Source: Ascochyta rabiei
Lineage: Eukaryota > Ascomycota > Dothideomycetes > Pleosporales > Didymellaceae
Assembly (NCBI RefSeq): GCF_004011695.2
Contig: NC_082419.1
Location: 620,001 to 684,000 of the forward strand
DNA length: 64,000 nucleotides
Direction of reading: 5' to 3'
The notes under the pieces are model-generated. The model worked only from the letters and a program-made list of their open reading frames with translations, did no database searches and was not told where the DNA came from. Each line of letters begins with the position of its first letter. Position 1 is the stretch's first letter. Of the stretch, positions 21,380-33,196 are shown piece after piece. Both the position numbers and the translations under genes were made by a program.

Positions 21380-24300
21380 GATGATAGCTTGCGGGCGTCT
21401 CGACGCGTACTGAAGAAGACCAGGATAAATTTCGAGAGACAGACAAGTCCCAGCCAGGCTTTGAGAGCAAAGTATGTACGATAAGCAGGGCAGAGGGCGC
21501 GTTGGCCGGCCTTATGAATCATGGCTGGTCAACAATGCTCCCAACGATGTAACCGAATTCGTTCTCACAGTTGATTCTACTAGCGCACAGTTGTCATGCA
21601 GCATCCGCTCAAGCTATGGATGACGATGACGTCGTTTGTTGAGCCGCGCTGTGGAGTGCGGGGATCGTTGCATCATTTTGGGGATGGTGCGGAGGTGGGG
21701 ATCGAAAAAACTGCAGGACGCCATCTATGATTTGCTCCTCCACAACGGCCGTGCTTGGTGGTGGCTACAAAGTGCGCGCGGATTGCCAGATCAGGGAGTT
21801 CCGAGGCCGTGTCGTGTAAGGGTTGGTTACGCTTCGGCTCATTTCCGGAAGCGCATCGTGTCGAGGTGGAGCATCGTTGGAGCCAAGTTGGTGTCCAGTC
21901 GAATCAAGCCGCAAAAGGTCCGCGACCATTTGCTTGACTGCACTTCTGGGCACGTCTATCAAGTTGCATCGAGACAGGACGGTCAACGTTGCGATCTTCA
22001 TCTCGAGCCATGGAGTTGGGAGACGTCGAGCGCCGTTGGGATCGTACTTCCCATAAACCTGGTCTATCCCAGCGTGTTCCACGAGGGCATTTCAACGTCG
22101 CGCGAGGAACGCAGAGTGGATCCACGACTTCCAAGCTCAACAGGCCTCGGGATATCTTAGGCAACGCTTGTCCGAACTGCACGACTTCTCCCGCATCACG
22201 TGTCCCAAGTGTTCATTGCACCCGCACGACTTACCAAACGTGGAGATGCCGCCTGACTCAGCTATCCTTGCATAGCCTCGCCTACCTGACAACAGCAAAC
22301 AGGACCGGAGGCTGGAGCCATCGGTGCGCTTCGCCTCGTATCGCGAGCTGCATATTGTCGATATAGAATATTTTCACCAACGTCGGCATTCGTTTTTTTT
22401 TTAAAGTCAAGACTCTATATCTACCGAGGTATGTTCTATAAAACAGCAATCGTTCTCCAACCACACCGATTGGACAACTTCACTACAGCGCACATCTTGC
22501 CCCTGTCTTTCCCCACAGCGTTTCCGTTAATGACGTCCTTCTCAATGATGTCCCCTGCAGAGGCCGTACTAGCGACAGGATCCACTTTCACTTTTACACC
22601 CCTCTCTGTTTTGTTTGTGCTTCTTGCGATTCATGCTTTCTCCTCTATTCTCCAGCTTCCCGTGCTGTTTCTTGCATGCCTGAGCTGCTTCCGTTGTCTT
22701 CGCCTCACGATTCATCCTACTGGCTCGAATCATTGACCGGATCGCTTGACGAGCTTCGCAACACGGTGGAGCACCTCTATGTACTGAATTAATGAGTTTA
22801 GTGCCTTTGTAAATCACCGAATTCACCAAGCCTCCAAAAGGACAGCAAAAGAGCCCGTAGATCTTGTCATCCTCACGAGATGTCTCTTCAAAGAAGGTAC
22901 CTAAGATGTTGAAAAAAAATACAAATCATGTTAACATCACTTAGGAGCAGATGCGTGGAGTATCAATATCCCACCGGGGTACAAGATCGTAGGGGCACAG
23001 CGCCTTCTTCTATACCGGACCGGTTTTGGTATATGTTGCCCTAATTTCATACCAAAGCACTCTGACATATAACTTCAATTCGCCAACAGCTTAACGACTG
23101 TACTCAGATTGACCCTAGACATCCTTGCCTACCGCAAGCGACCCCTCTCCACTCGATTCCCTAGCTAGCGCAACAGGATCGAGGATGGGGTGTTTTGCAG
23201 CCCGTGTTACACCAGGTGGGACAGATATTGCGACCCGTTCCTCTCTCTAGCTTCTTTGAAGAGTTCTTACTGTTAGTTTCCAGTATTGCTAAGCTGATCT
23301 AATCTGCAGCATACAGAGGCTGGACCAATGGAAGGGACAAAGGATTGGCCTGTTGCTACTGCTAGGCACCTTGAGACTGAGAGTAAACTCAGTATGACAG
23401 TCCTTCCTGTGACTATGCGTAAGACCTGGCGGCCTTGGTTGAATTAACGCAAAGACTCTAGCTGAGATGTCTTTAAAACCACTAGAGTATAAAGATCGCT
23501 TAAGAGCATGAGCGTCGGCTTGGTGCGCGTCGAGGGTGCCCTCGCTACACAAGTACCGGACTCTTACAACTTCTTTCGGTTTGTTTAGTTTGATCTGCAT
23601 CATATATTTATTATCCTACCTACGTCAATATCCTCTTTAGAGTTCTGGTACCAAGTCACGTCATCTCAGCTAACGGCTTCTCGTTGGCCGACCACCCCAG
23701 CGTTCACCAACTGAAACAGCATAAGGGTATTAAATAATAAACCGGAGTCCTGCTCCGAGCAGCTGACTATGGCTTCTCCTGCATGGCGCTCACCAGTAGA
23801 CACTCCGACTCGTTGCTCCACTAGCATGGCTTTGGACTCATCTAGTACCAGCATTAGCCACGTTGTATACTTTGATGACTATGGGTAGCCCAGTCCGCAA
23901 ATGATGGATGATGAAGCGCTCCAGGCTGCAGAAGACAGTGCTAAGATCGAATTCAAGCCGTACGACAGCGATGGCAATGGATACATATGTGTCTTTGTGC
24001 TTTGTTCGTATCAGGTCGATGCGTTTGTAGTTGGGCATGCGGGGCGTGATCCAGCGGAAACCGGCTCAGGGGCCGACATCTGGAGCATCAAATGGGTCTT
24101 ACTGCAGGAGCGAGAATCAAACGGTCACTCGTCCATTCGGCACCGAGAGCTGACACTCCACTAAGAGCGAATCTAGGGGTCAAGATCTTTGGTGCGGTGC
24201 ATGTGCTCAAAATCTCGTATCAGGCCAGCACCCACTGCCTCGATGTTATTGATGACAAAGGCACCAATAGCAACATTCTGCTCCAAATGGACCCCCAATG

Positions 24301-25404
24301 ATCACTCTGGACAATACTGGCAGCTCAAGATGAACGACGACAAAGAAACCTGCCCCATACGTGCCCTGTTCCTCGGCCCAGATCGACAACTCAGTGTGCA
24401 AAGTGGTCAGAATATTCCGGTATTGCAACTCATCAACCCGATTTGAAAATCCAGTCTTGGATCATTGGGCCGTAGGAGACCGAAACACAAGTAGCTTGAC
24501 AACAATGGAGGGAGAGAAGACCACCCAGATGAACGATGACAACAGTGGACGGCCGACACAGAGACGGTCCATTGAGCCCGGCTTTTGATCAAGGTGGTCA
24601 GCTAAATGGTCATGTTTGCCCCAACTATCGCTGAGCGCCTCAATACATTCATTCAATGCTCTCGCAAGCTTTGACGTTGTCTAAAGAGCCGGGGTCGCAC
24701 CTTAGGCGGCGGGAATTGCTGTTTCTGCTCCGTTAGGGCCTTCTGCCCACGCGCTAACGTCGGAACTTTTTGCCTTAAGAGCCGCATTGAGGCTTTCCGC
24801 GCCAACATCCGCCAGCGGCTCCTTCTTCCCCAGATTTTCTAGCGGGCGCCATGGCCTGCAGAACGCGGAGAAGCCTGCAGCTAAGTGTCAACACCATGCT
24901 TGATGCCTCCGTCGTGCAAACCATCAGACGCCGATTGCCAATCGCGGTGCTGCGACCCAGGGCAAAGCGTTTCTCCATTTTCGACTACCAAGGCTCACAT
25001 GCGCCCAAGCTCACTAGACTGGCCTGGGTCTTCCGGCCCTTGATCCTCGGTTGTTTCTAAGGCGCTGGCAGATGTCGTCTAGTCTGCTCTGGGAGGAAAC
25101 CCCACCTTTTGTGCCAATCAGACTGCGTTGAGGCCGCAGGAGATTTAGCTTCTCAGTTTGCACGCGACTTTCGAGATGTTTCCCATTTCCGCAGAAAATT
25201 TGCTTAAGTTGAGGAGGAAAGCGCCGCAACGTCGTCTCACCCCCACCGTTCAGGTGACATCCGTTCCACAGCTTTCTGCTCTCTTCACGGCATTCCCAAG
25301 TGGAGTCTGCAACACAAGGGATCCACAAAGTCCCGCTACCGCGTCCCTGGCTACCGGCTGCTATCCGTGCGACTCTCGTGTAAGGGGCAAATCCCACTAC
25401 CAGT
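21380..25404. other. 4-kb gene-poor spacer between two sugar permeases
   Basis: No intact gene found. A frame with a real ATG at 22431-22736 contains one hydrophobic stretch (101 codons) but has no other support. Between about 22.9 and 24.6 kb several frames look protein-like but are short and broken on both strands, including an EF-hand-like run (YDSDGNGYI) near 23950-23990. This fits decayed coding sequence or chance. Promoters of the flanking divergent permeases must lie at its edges. Confidence 0.45.
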
Positions 25405-27158
25405 ATGGCGGAAGGAAAGGATATCCAGCCCACCGCGGCGGTGAACTCACCACCCCTCTACGATGACCATGAGCAGCACCACAAGAGCGCTGCCGACAAG
25501 GTCATCAACGATGCGCGCCTTGCGACCGAGAAGGAGCACAAGATGACCTTGTGGCAGGGCATCAAGCTCTACCCCAAGGCGATCGGCTGGTCGGTCCTGA
25601 TCAGCACATGTATCGTTATGGAAGGCTACGACGTCTGCTTGCTCAACAACTTCTTCGGTTTCCCGCAGTTCAAGCGCAAGTACGGCAAGCAGCTTCCGAA
25701 CGGCACTTGGGAGATCCCCGCGCCGTGGCAAGCTGGGTTGTCGAACGGTGTCATTGTGGGCGAGATCATTGGACTTTTTCTCAATGGGTGGATCAGCGAG
25801 GCTATTGGTTACAGATACACCGTTATGGCGTGCCTTTTCCTGATCATCTGCTTCACGGCCATCTTCTTCACGGCGCAGACGGTGGTTCACCTGTTGGTTG
25901 CGGAGATTCTGTGTGGTATCCCCTGGGGAGTGTTCCAAACGCTGACCATCACCTATGCGAGCGAGGTGTGTCCTGTTGCGCTGCGCGGATACTGTAAGTC
26001 CATGCTATGACTGCTTTTGTCAGTTCGAAGCTAACGATCTCAGTGACCACCTATGTCAACTTCTGCTGGGGTCTCGGTCAAGTCATTGGGATCGGGGTGA
26101 TCAGAGCCATGGTCACCCGCGAGGACGAATGGTCTTACCGCATCCCCTACGCTTTGCAGTGGATGTGGCCTGTGCCGCTCATTATCGGTGTCTTCCTCGC
26201 TCCCGAGTCGCCTTGGTGGCTCGTCCGCAAGGGTCGCCTGGAAGATGCGAAGAAGTCTCTCCTCCGACTCACCAGCTTGGATCGCGAGACTGACTTTGAC
26301 GCCGAAGAGACTGTTGCCATGATGGTTCATACCACTGCGCTGGAGGAAAAGATCACCAAGGGTGCCAGCTACTTGGACTGCTTCAAGGGCGTTGACCTCC
26401 GCCGCACAGAAATCGTCTGTATGGCCTGGGCTATCCAGAACTTGAGTGGTAATGCCTTCTCTGGATACTCATCGTACTTCCTGCAGCAAGCTGGTCTGGA
26501 CCCGTCGACCTCGTATGACTTTGCCATGGGCCAGTACGGTATCAACATGGCCGGTGTCTTCGGTGCTTGGTTCTTGATGAAGTGCGGCATTGGCCGTCGA
26601 TCACTCTACCTCTACGGTCTGTGTGGCCTCTGCGCAATGCTCTTCGTCATGGGCTTCCTTGGACTCGTCCCAGCCGCACACCGCGAACAAGGCGCGTTGG
26701 CGACAGGCGCGATGATGATTGTGTGGGCCATGTTCTACCAGCTCACCGTCGGCACGGTATGCTACTCGCTCGTCGCCGAGCTCTCCACCCGCCGTCTTCA
26801 GATCAAGACGGTCGTGCTGGGCCGCAACCTGTACAATGTCGTCGGCATCATCACGTCCGTGCTGACGCCCTACATGCTCAATCCCGGAGAGTGGAACTGG
26901 GGCAACTACGCAGGATTCTTCTGGGCGGGGTCCTGCTTCCTCAGCATCGTGTACACATACTTCCGGCTGCCGGAGCCCAAAGACCGCAGTTTCGCAGAGC
27001 TGGATCTGCTGTTCGAGAAGCGGATTCCAGCGCGCAAGTTTGCGAGCACAAAGGTCGATGTGTTCGAGGGCGATACGCTCGAGGGCACGCATGTTTTCGA
27101 GTCGTATGAAGAGAAGGTAGATGCTGTGCACAGGACCGAATCGGTTGTTGGAGCCTAG
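25405..27158 (+). CDS. Maltose/alpha-glucoside permease, MFS
   Basis: Two exons, 25405-25993 and 26044-27158, with a 50-nt GT-AG intron, 567 aa. The junction rebuilds CPVALRGY-LTTYVNFCWGLG, a segment typical of fungal alpha-glucoside permeases. ALQWMWPVPLIIGVFLAPES and PWWLVRKGRLEDA, LGRNLYNVVGI and the conserved NPGEWNWG before the last spans also match the MAL-type group. The N-terminus is a polar cytosolic tail of about 50 residues. Expected function is proton symport of maltose or related disaccharides at the plasma membrane. No maltase or MAL activator gene was seen next to it. Confidence 0.92.
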
Positions 27159-27563
27159 GTGCTAATGAGTTCTCAGGTGGTGGCATGAGTGCCAATCAGT
27201 GTGTCTGTAGGGACATTATGAGTGTGCACATGGATGAGACGATTGATCTGTGATGAGACAAGATGTTGATGACGATGATTAGCGTTCTTTTGTAGTAATG
27301 CGTTTACTCTAGGCTTTTAATGAAACGAGTGTATATGACGATTGTTCGCCGTTCATCAGTTGCTTGCTTGCTTGCAATGAGTGTTTACGAGCCTTGCATT
27401 GGGCCTTGCTGCATCATAGGGCCCCACATAAGCGAGCCCTCGACGCGTTGTTCGTTGGTCGTTGTCCCTCGTTCGGTTTACCCAACGCAGTCGCAACAAC
27501 AAACAACAAACTGTTGGCGCACAAGCAAACACGGCCAACCTCTATGGAGCGCCCGCCCCCGCC
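27159..27563. other. Intergenic region upstream of GCP2
   Basis: Same-strand spacer with the permease 3' UTR and GCP2 promoter. The GCP2 frame is open from 27462 but its first codon there (ATG at 27462) would add 34 low-complexity residues. I see no other feature. Confidence 0.4.
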
Positions 27564-30352
27564 ATGTCTTCTCGTCACCCCGCGAACGTGAAGCCGCTGT
27601 CGACCGCCGAACGACGCTCGGCCAATGCGAACTACACGTCCACCGCGCGACCCCGCGTCGCATCAGGAACAGGGATAGGGACAGGGCCCGGAACTGGCGA
27701 GGGGGACGAGCGGCGCGAATCGGCCAGGACGTCGCACCGGAGCACGAAGTCAGGTGCCATGGGCACGGCGGCCGAGCTGAGAGAGCGGCGCACAGAGAAG
27801 CGCGAGGTGCGCGAGAGGGAGACGGAGGTACGGCGCACACGAAGCCCGCTGAAGCAGTCGACCGAGAGCCGCGCCCATGCCCGAAGCCGCGCAGAGAAAC
27901 AGGCGCGCGAGGCAGAGTGGCCGCCGAGGAGCGCAACATCGAGACAGCCGTCCGAACAGCCACCGCCGCCGCCGCCGTGGGACCCCCAGGCCTCGCTGAT
28001 ACCGCACACGAGCGCGCCGCTGGCCACGCGCATATCGATTCCCCCGCTCGCTGCGACCGCGCCCGCCGCCCTGCAGCCCACGCCGCTCGCCCTGCTGTCG
28101 CTCGACGCGCAGGAGAAGGCCGTGATTGAGGATCTGCTGTTCGTCTTCATGGGCTTCGAGGGGCAGTACCTCCGCTTCGCCGACGCATACAACCCCCACG
28201 AGGAGAAGGAACGGCTGCTGGGCCCGCAGTTCAAGCTGCTGCCAGGCCTCGACCCCAGTCTGAAGGACCTCACCAAGGCCATGCTGCGCACCGCGACCCA
28301 CTACATTGCCGTCGAGACGTGCGTCGAGGTGCTCAGCCGGGACCAGTATGGCGCCGTCAACCACGCCCTGTGCGCAGCGATACGGCGGCTGCTGAAGGAC
28401 TACCTCACCCTGATTGCCCAGCTGGAGCACCAATCCTTGACCAACGACTCCTTCACACTGCATGTGCTGAATCTGCACATGAAGCAGACCAGTCACATGC
28501 TCTTTCAGCTCTACACAACCGGCATCGAATTGCTCAAGGCGAACGGCATTCTGGAAGACGAGAAGGACGAGGAGACCGACGACGACACCAACGACTTCGA
28601 GAACATCCTGGAGTCATTGCGCGAGGGAGGAGCTACGGTCAAGAAGATGTGCAAAGGCGGCAGCGTATTGGGTCTGATCACCAGGCGGTTATCGTCCATG
28701 TCTGGCGACCCTGCTGCTCGAACGCTGCTCACGACACTTCTGCGAGAGGCCAGCAGACCGTACATGGCCATGCTGAACGAGTGGCTACACCACGGAGGCA
28801 TAAAGGACCCTCATTCAGAATTCCTTGTCAAAGAGCAACGGAGCATCAAGCGCGAGCGCCTAGACCAGGATTATACCGACGAATACTGGGAGAAGCGGTA
28901 TACTGTCCGAGACGCTCTTGTGCCGCCGCAGCTAGAAGCGGTCAAAGACAAAGTGCTGCTGGCAGGAAAGTACCTCAATGTTGTACGCGAATGCGGTGGC
29001 GTCGATGTCAGCAAACGCGTCGAGGATGCACCTACCAGCTTCGATGACCCGCGATTCCTGGACAACGTCAATTCCGCCTACGCATCCGCCAATTCTTCTC
29101 TTCTGAACCTTCTTCTTACCACACATCAACTGCCCGCACGACTGCGTTCCCTCAAACACTACTTTTTCCTCGATCGTTCCGACTTCTTCACTTATTTCCT
29201 CGAAATGGGTGAGGTGGAGCTCAAGAAACCAGCGAAACATGTCAATGTTGGCAAGTTACAATCCCTCCTCGACCTCGCAACACGTCATGCCGGCTCCGTG
29301 GCTGTCGAAGACCCTTACAAAGAAGACATCAAGGTTCAAATTAATGATGTGGGCCTCACCAATTGGTTAATGAAGATTGTCAACGTCCAAGGTCTCGATC
29401 AGGAAGCCGCGACCTCGATATCCAACTACACTCCTGCCAACACAGACAGCATCACGAATGACAAAGACATCACAGGCTACCAGGCACTTGTGTTCGACTA
29501 TAACATGCCGTTCCCGCTCTCGCTGGTAGTTAGCCGTGTTACGCTTACACGCTACCAACTCCTCTTCCGCTTCCTGCTCAGCCTGAAGCATCTCGAAACC
29601 GATCTCGGCAAGTGCTGGGGCGAGCAGGGCAAGAACTCGATGTGGAAACACAGGTCGAAGAATCCTCGTATCGAGCAGTGGAAACGCAAAGCCTGGACGC
29701 TGCGCGCCCGGATGATGGTCTTCGTGCAGCAGCTCACCTACTACTGCACCGCAGAAGTCATCGAACCGAACTGGGTGTCACTTATGTCAAGACTGAAGGA
29801 AGAAGGAAAAGCAAATGAAGATGTGACCGGGGAGGGGGTGAAGAGGACGGTAGATGAGCTGATGCAGGACCACGTTGACTTTCTGGCAACATGTCTGAAG
29901 GAGTGCATGCTTACCAACAGCAAGCTCCTGAAGGTGCGTTCATGTCTCTGCCTTGCTTCTCAACCGAACTATCGCTGATGCACCTACAGATCAACAACAA
30001 AATCATGTCTACGTGTAACATGTTTGCCACCTTCACTTATTCCCTCTCCCGCTACCTCGTCACGTCAGACCCAGACCTTGTCCAACAGGTCAACGACGCC
30101 ATCTCCTCTCAACCTCCCAACTCGTCACATCGACACGTTGTTTTCGACCCTCAAAGGCTCGATAGGATGTTCGACATGCTCACAAAGTACGAAGACAGCT
30201 TTACCAGGCACCTTAAGATTCTGCTGGATACGCTAAACTACCTTGCTGCGACCGAAACGGTGGTGTTCTTGCAACTTTGCGCGAGACTGACAAGTGCGGG
30301 AGAGGGGTTGAGTGGGTTCCAGGTGCCCATGGGCATGGAGGGCGTGATTTAG
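27564..30352 (+). CDS. Gamma-tubulin complex component 2 (Spc97/Alp4)
   Basis: Two exons, 27564-29933 and 29990-30352, with a 56-nt intron, 910 aa. Core subunit of the gamma-tubulin small complex that nucleates microtubules at spindle pole bodies. The first 180 or so residues are Arg/Ser/Pro-rich and probably disordered. The GRIP1 region starts near VIEDLLFVFMGFEGQYLRF, continues through SDFFTYFLEMGEVELKKP, and the GRIP2 (gamma-tubulin-binding) part includes PFPLSLVVSRVTLTRYQLLF. The second exon carries the last helices (around NMFATFTYSLSRYL). The size and these segments match GCP2 rather than GCP3. The start at 27564 was preferred over 27462 because the extra N-terminal residues are low-complexity. 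That choice is uncertain. Confidence 0.92.
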
Positions 30353-30768
30353 CTGTACCGGAGGGTCATGGCTGCTGTGTCTTGGCTGCATCATTCAAGT
30401 GGCGTCTAGGGTTGGGCGTGCAAAGCCGTGCGCTGGAGTCCAAAAATGGGGTTATGGGGTGTAACTGGCGTATATCGATACCTGGATGCTTGCAACGTAC
30501 GCTTGAAATGTCATTGCTTTTGTGCTCCTCTCAAGACGATCGGTATTGGGTGATGCCGACGTCGATGCGGAGCGGAGGATGACAAATATCCGATGGCGTT
30601 GGACATGGAAGCCTCGCGAACGTCACTGAATATCTGGCGCCACGGGCTCATTGTCAGCACCTAGCTGCGAAGCTTCATATCTTGATCACCTACTAACATC
30701 ATCACTCACTCGCAGTCAGCACATCTTCTACGTCTCCCTACCCCTGCTCATACTCGTACGCCACCAAC
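30353..30768. other. Intergenic region, nothing resolved
   Basis: Spacer between GCP2 and the WLM protease on the same strand. It probably holds the 3' UTR and promoter. No gene seen. Confidence 0.4.
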
Positions 30769-31797
30769 ATGGCCACCGAATCGCCTTCAGCCGCCGACGA
30801 GCTGCAAGTTACCCTCACACATCATGGCAAACCGACCACTTTGACTTTTGCACAAGATGCCACAATATCCGAGCTCTCAGAGAAAATCTCATCAGAGTTA
30901 TCCATACCACCGTCAAATCAAAAGCTGCTCATTGGTGGCAAGCTTGGCCTGCAAAAGCCACCGTTCAAGAACCCCGCGATACCTCTCAGCGATTTCAACA
31001 CAAAGAAGATCACCCTCATGGGCAGCACGACTGCCGAAGTCTCCTCGCTCAACGCCAGCATATCCGCTGCCTCGGCTCCGCGCCGCCCCGGGCCCATCAA
31101 AGCCGCCACACCCGCGCGCAACCGCGACTACAAGCGCATCCAGGACGACGCAACGTACACGTTCCACACGCTCCGGCCACTCCCCTACCTGCCGAACCCA
31201 TCGAGATCGCTAGCGTTTCTCGAGCGCCTCCGCGACGACGCCGGCATCAAGGCCGCGATGCGCACGCACAAGTTCAGCGTGCCGTTGCTGACGGAAATGG
31301 ACCCAGCCATGCACACGACGCAGGAGTCGCGCACGCTCGGGCTGAACCGCAATCAGGGCGAGGTTATCGAGCTGCGCCTGCGAACAGACGCGTACGATGG
31401 GTACAGGGACTACAACACGATTCGCAATACGCTGTGTCACGAGCTGGCGCATAATGTGTGGGGCCCGCATGATCGCAATTTCTGGGAGCTGTGCAAGCAG
31501 ATTGAGAGGGAGGTGCAGCGGGATGATTGGAAGAGTGGTGGGAAGAGCGTGGGTAACCAGGAGTTCTATGAACCGAGTGAAGAGGAGATGAATATGTGCG
31601 ACCATGGCGGCTGGACTGGTGGCGAGTTCGTGCTGGGGAGTGCAGGGGATGGAGGCACGTTGGTGAGTAGCGCTGGTGGGAGCGTGGCTACAGGGAGTCT
31701 GAACAGGAGAGAGATACTGGCAAAGGCTGCAGAAGAGAGGGCGAAGAAGACGAAGCAGGCTGACGAGGAGAGTAGAGGCGCTGGGCCTGCATCATAG
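30769..31797 (+). CDS. Ubiquitin-like/WLM-domain metalloprotease
   Basis: Single exon, 342 aa. Residues about 10-85 form a ubiquitin-like domain (LTLTFAQDATISELSEKI-type layout with IPPSNQKLLIGGK). The rest is a WLM (Wss1-like metalloprotease) domain with the zinc motif HELAHNVWGPHD, an HExxH followed by a third His. The SPRTN/Wss1 clan degrades DNA-protein crosslinks or SUMO/ubiquitin-linked substrates. The same Ubl-plus-WLM arrangement is known from fission yeast. The C-terminal 70 or so residues are Gly/Ser-rich then Lys/Glu-rich, with no recognisable SIM or VCP-interacting motif. Substrate is unknown. Confidence 0.9.
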   Translation: MATESPSAADELQVTLTHHGKPTTLTFAQDATISELSEKISSELSIPPSNQKLLIGGKLGLQKPPFKNPAIPLSDFNTKKITLMGSTTAEVSSLNASISAASAPRRPGPIKAATPARNRDYKRIQDDATYTFHTLRPLPYLPNPSRSLAFLERLRDDAGIKAAMRTHKFSVPLLTEMDPAMHTTQESRTLGLNRNQGEVIELRLRTDAYDGYRDYNTIRNTLCHELAHNVWGPHDRNFWELCKQIEREVQRDDWKSGGKSVGNQEFYEPSEEEMNMCDHGGWTGGEFVLGSAGDGGTLVSSAGGSVATGSLNRREILAKAAEERAKKTKQADEESRGAGPAS

Positions 31798-32279
31798 TCT
31801 GCGCTGTGTTGTGTACCAAAGCTTGCAGAGCTTCCTCGACCCTACCTGGCTATGCGCATATACCCTCCTCGCGTACTAATAGCACTAATTTCACCGCCTT
31901 ACCATCATGTAACCTCTATTCCTCATGTTGCCATCGTGCAGTCTGTTTTCTGATACCGTGACGTCAAGCCAATCGGCAACAACGGAACCTCCTTCCCACA
32001 CACTACCACCCTAACCGGAGCTACCCCACAAACCTCGGAGCTGACCCCAGCCGTGCAGTGCAACGCCAGCGCTAGTCGACGACCTCCGCTCCTCCGCCTC
32101 AGCTCCTCCGCCTCAGCTCGCTCCATTTCTTCTCTCCTTCCTCTCATAGCAAAGCCTCGCCCAGGCCTATCCAGCAACCCCATCTCCACCTCCAACAACT
32201 AAAGCGCTCAAAAGATATCAACGACCAAACATCCCAACCACCTCAACCGCCTCACTTCCCGAAAAGAAAAAAAAAAGAA
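31798..32279. other. Intergenic region, 5' leader of the 97-aa gene
   Basis: Spacer on the plus strand. It contains a repeated CTCCGCCTCAG block near 32093-32117 and an A-rich run immediately before the ATG at 32280, a typical fungal Kozak-like leader. No other gene. Confidence 0.45.
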
Positions 32280-32573
32280 ATGTCCTTCTTCCTCCCCTTT
32301 GTGCTGGCCCTCGCCGTCTTCTGGCTCCTCATCGGCATCATGCTCGCCAAGTTCCTCGCGCAGAAATACAAGGGCAGGCCGTGGAGCGCGCGCACCGTTG
32401 ACACGCAGTACATATATGGTTCTGCGCTGGCGAATGATCGTAGTGCTGGTGGTGCGTATGGAAATGGATATGGGTATGGACGTGTAGGGGAGAGAGCTGG
32501 GTTTGGTGCCGGGTACGGGAGGGAGGGTGCGGGATTGGGGAGGTTTGGGGAGGGGAGGGTTAAGGGGATGTGA
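32280..32573 (+). CDS. Small single-span membrane protein with Gly/Tyr-rich tail, 97 aa
   Basis: Single exon. Residues 2-28 are a strong hydrophobic span (FFLPFVLALAVFWLLIGIML) followed by a basic patch (AQKYKGRPW). The tail is rich in Gly, Tyr and Arg with repeated GYG, GAG and GEG steps. It could sit in the ER or inner membrane with a flexible C-terminal tail. The family is not recognised. Support comes from a good ATG context preceded by an A-rich leader, a clean hydrophobic start and isolation from other coding frames. Confidence 0.6.
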   Translation: MSFFLPFVLALAVFWLLIGIMLAKFLAQKYKGRPWSARTVDTQYIYGSALANDRSAGGAYGNGYGYGRVGERAGFGAGYGREGAGLGRFGEGRVKGM

Positions 32574-33196
32574 AGACCTTTTCTCTTCGTCTCAAGGCGA
32601 TGTCTGATGAATGAGGTGAACGTCACGTATTAAGATGTATCATCAAGTAGTGTCTCGCCCAACACAGAGACATTGGCTTTCGCCAGGGGAAAGATTGGTG
32701 ATTCTCTATCTGATATTGCATTGCCGATGATAAGACAGTTGACAAACACTGCTGGCTCGAACCACTCAGGTCCTGCAAGCACTGCAAAGAGTGCAAGTCA
32801 CGAGCATCTGAAAATCTGAGTCGAGCTGAACAATGAGTGCCGTATCGTTAGGTCGTTTCAATTCTTTTCATTCAAATAGCGCCCATCGTTTCTTTTATCG
32901 AGCCGTGTGAAGCGCATCGTACTTCACTGTCTCCGCAATTCAGTACTGCCGCAGCAACCTTTGCGGCGACGACACGCACACTTTGCTTTCACTTTTCGCC
33001 GCCGCCATCGTTTATTTATTTCCCCATTCGACGGTCGATATTCACTGTTTCTACTACCACATAGTCTACAACCGCGCAGGTTTTGCGATTCAACCGAAGC
33101 ACATCCAGCAAAAGACAACTTCACGACTGCCCCTTCGGTTTGGTACCCTGCAGATACCGTATCCACGTTGTCAACATAACCCACCACAACACAGCC
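32574..33196. other. Intergenic region and probable 5' UTR
   Basis: Spacer of about 620 bp. A fragment resembling a tRNA B-box on the minus strand near 32754-32763 does not fold into a T-arm. The frame of the next gene is open from 33083 (an ATG there would add 38 residues). Confidence 0.4.

Noticed and set aside
23901..24000. EF-hand (calmodulin-like) gene
   Set aside because: Only one loop-like run is visible, the loop lacks the usual Glu at position 12, and no second EF-hand or splice-linked exon could be found.
27632..28496. Antisense frames over the start of GCP2
   Set aside because: GCP2 motifs continue through the region on the plus strand. The antisense frames arise from GC-rich composition.
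32754..32763. tRNA B-box-like sequence (GGTTCGAGCC) on the minus strand
   Set aside because: The flanks do not pair as a T-stem and no A-box or acceptor stem is found at the right distance.
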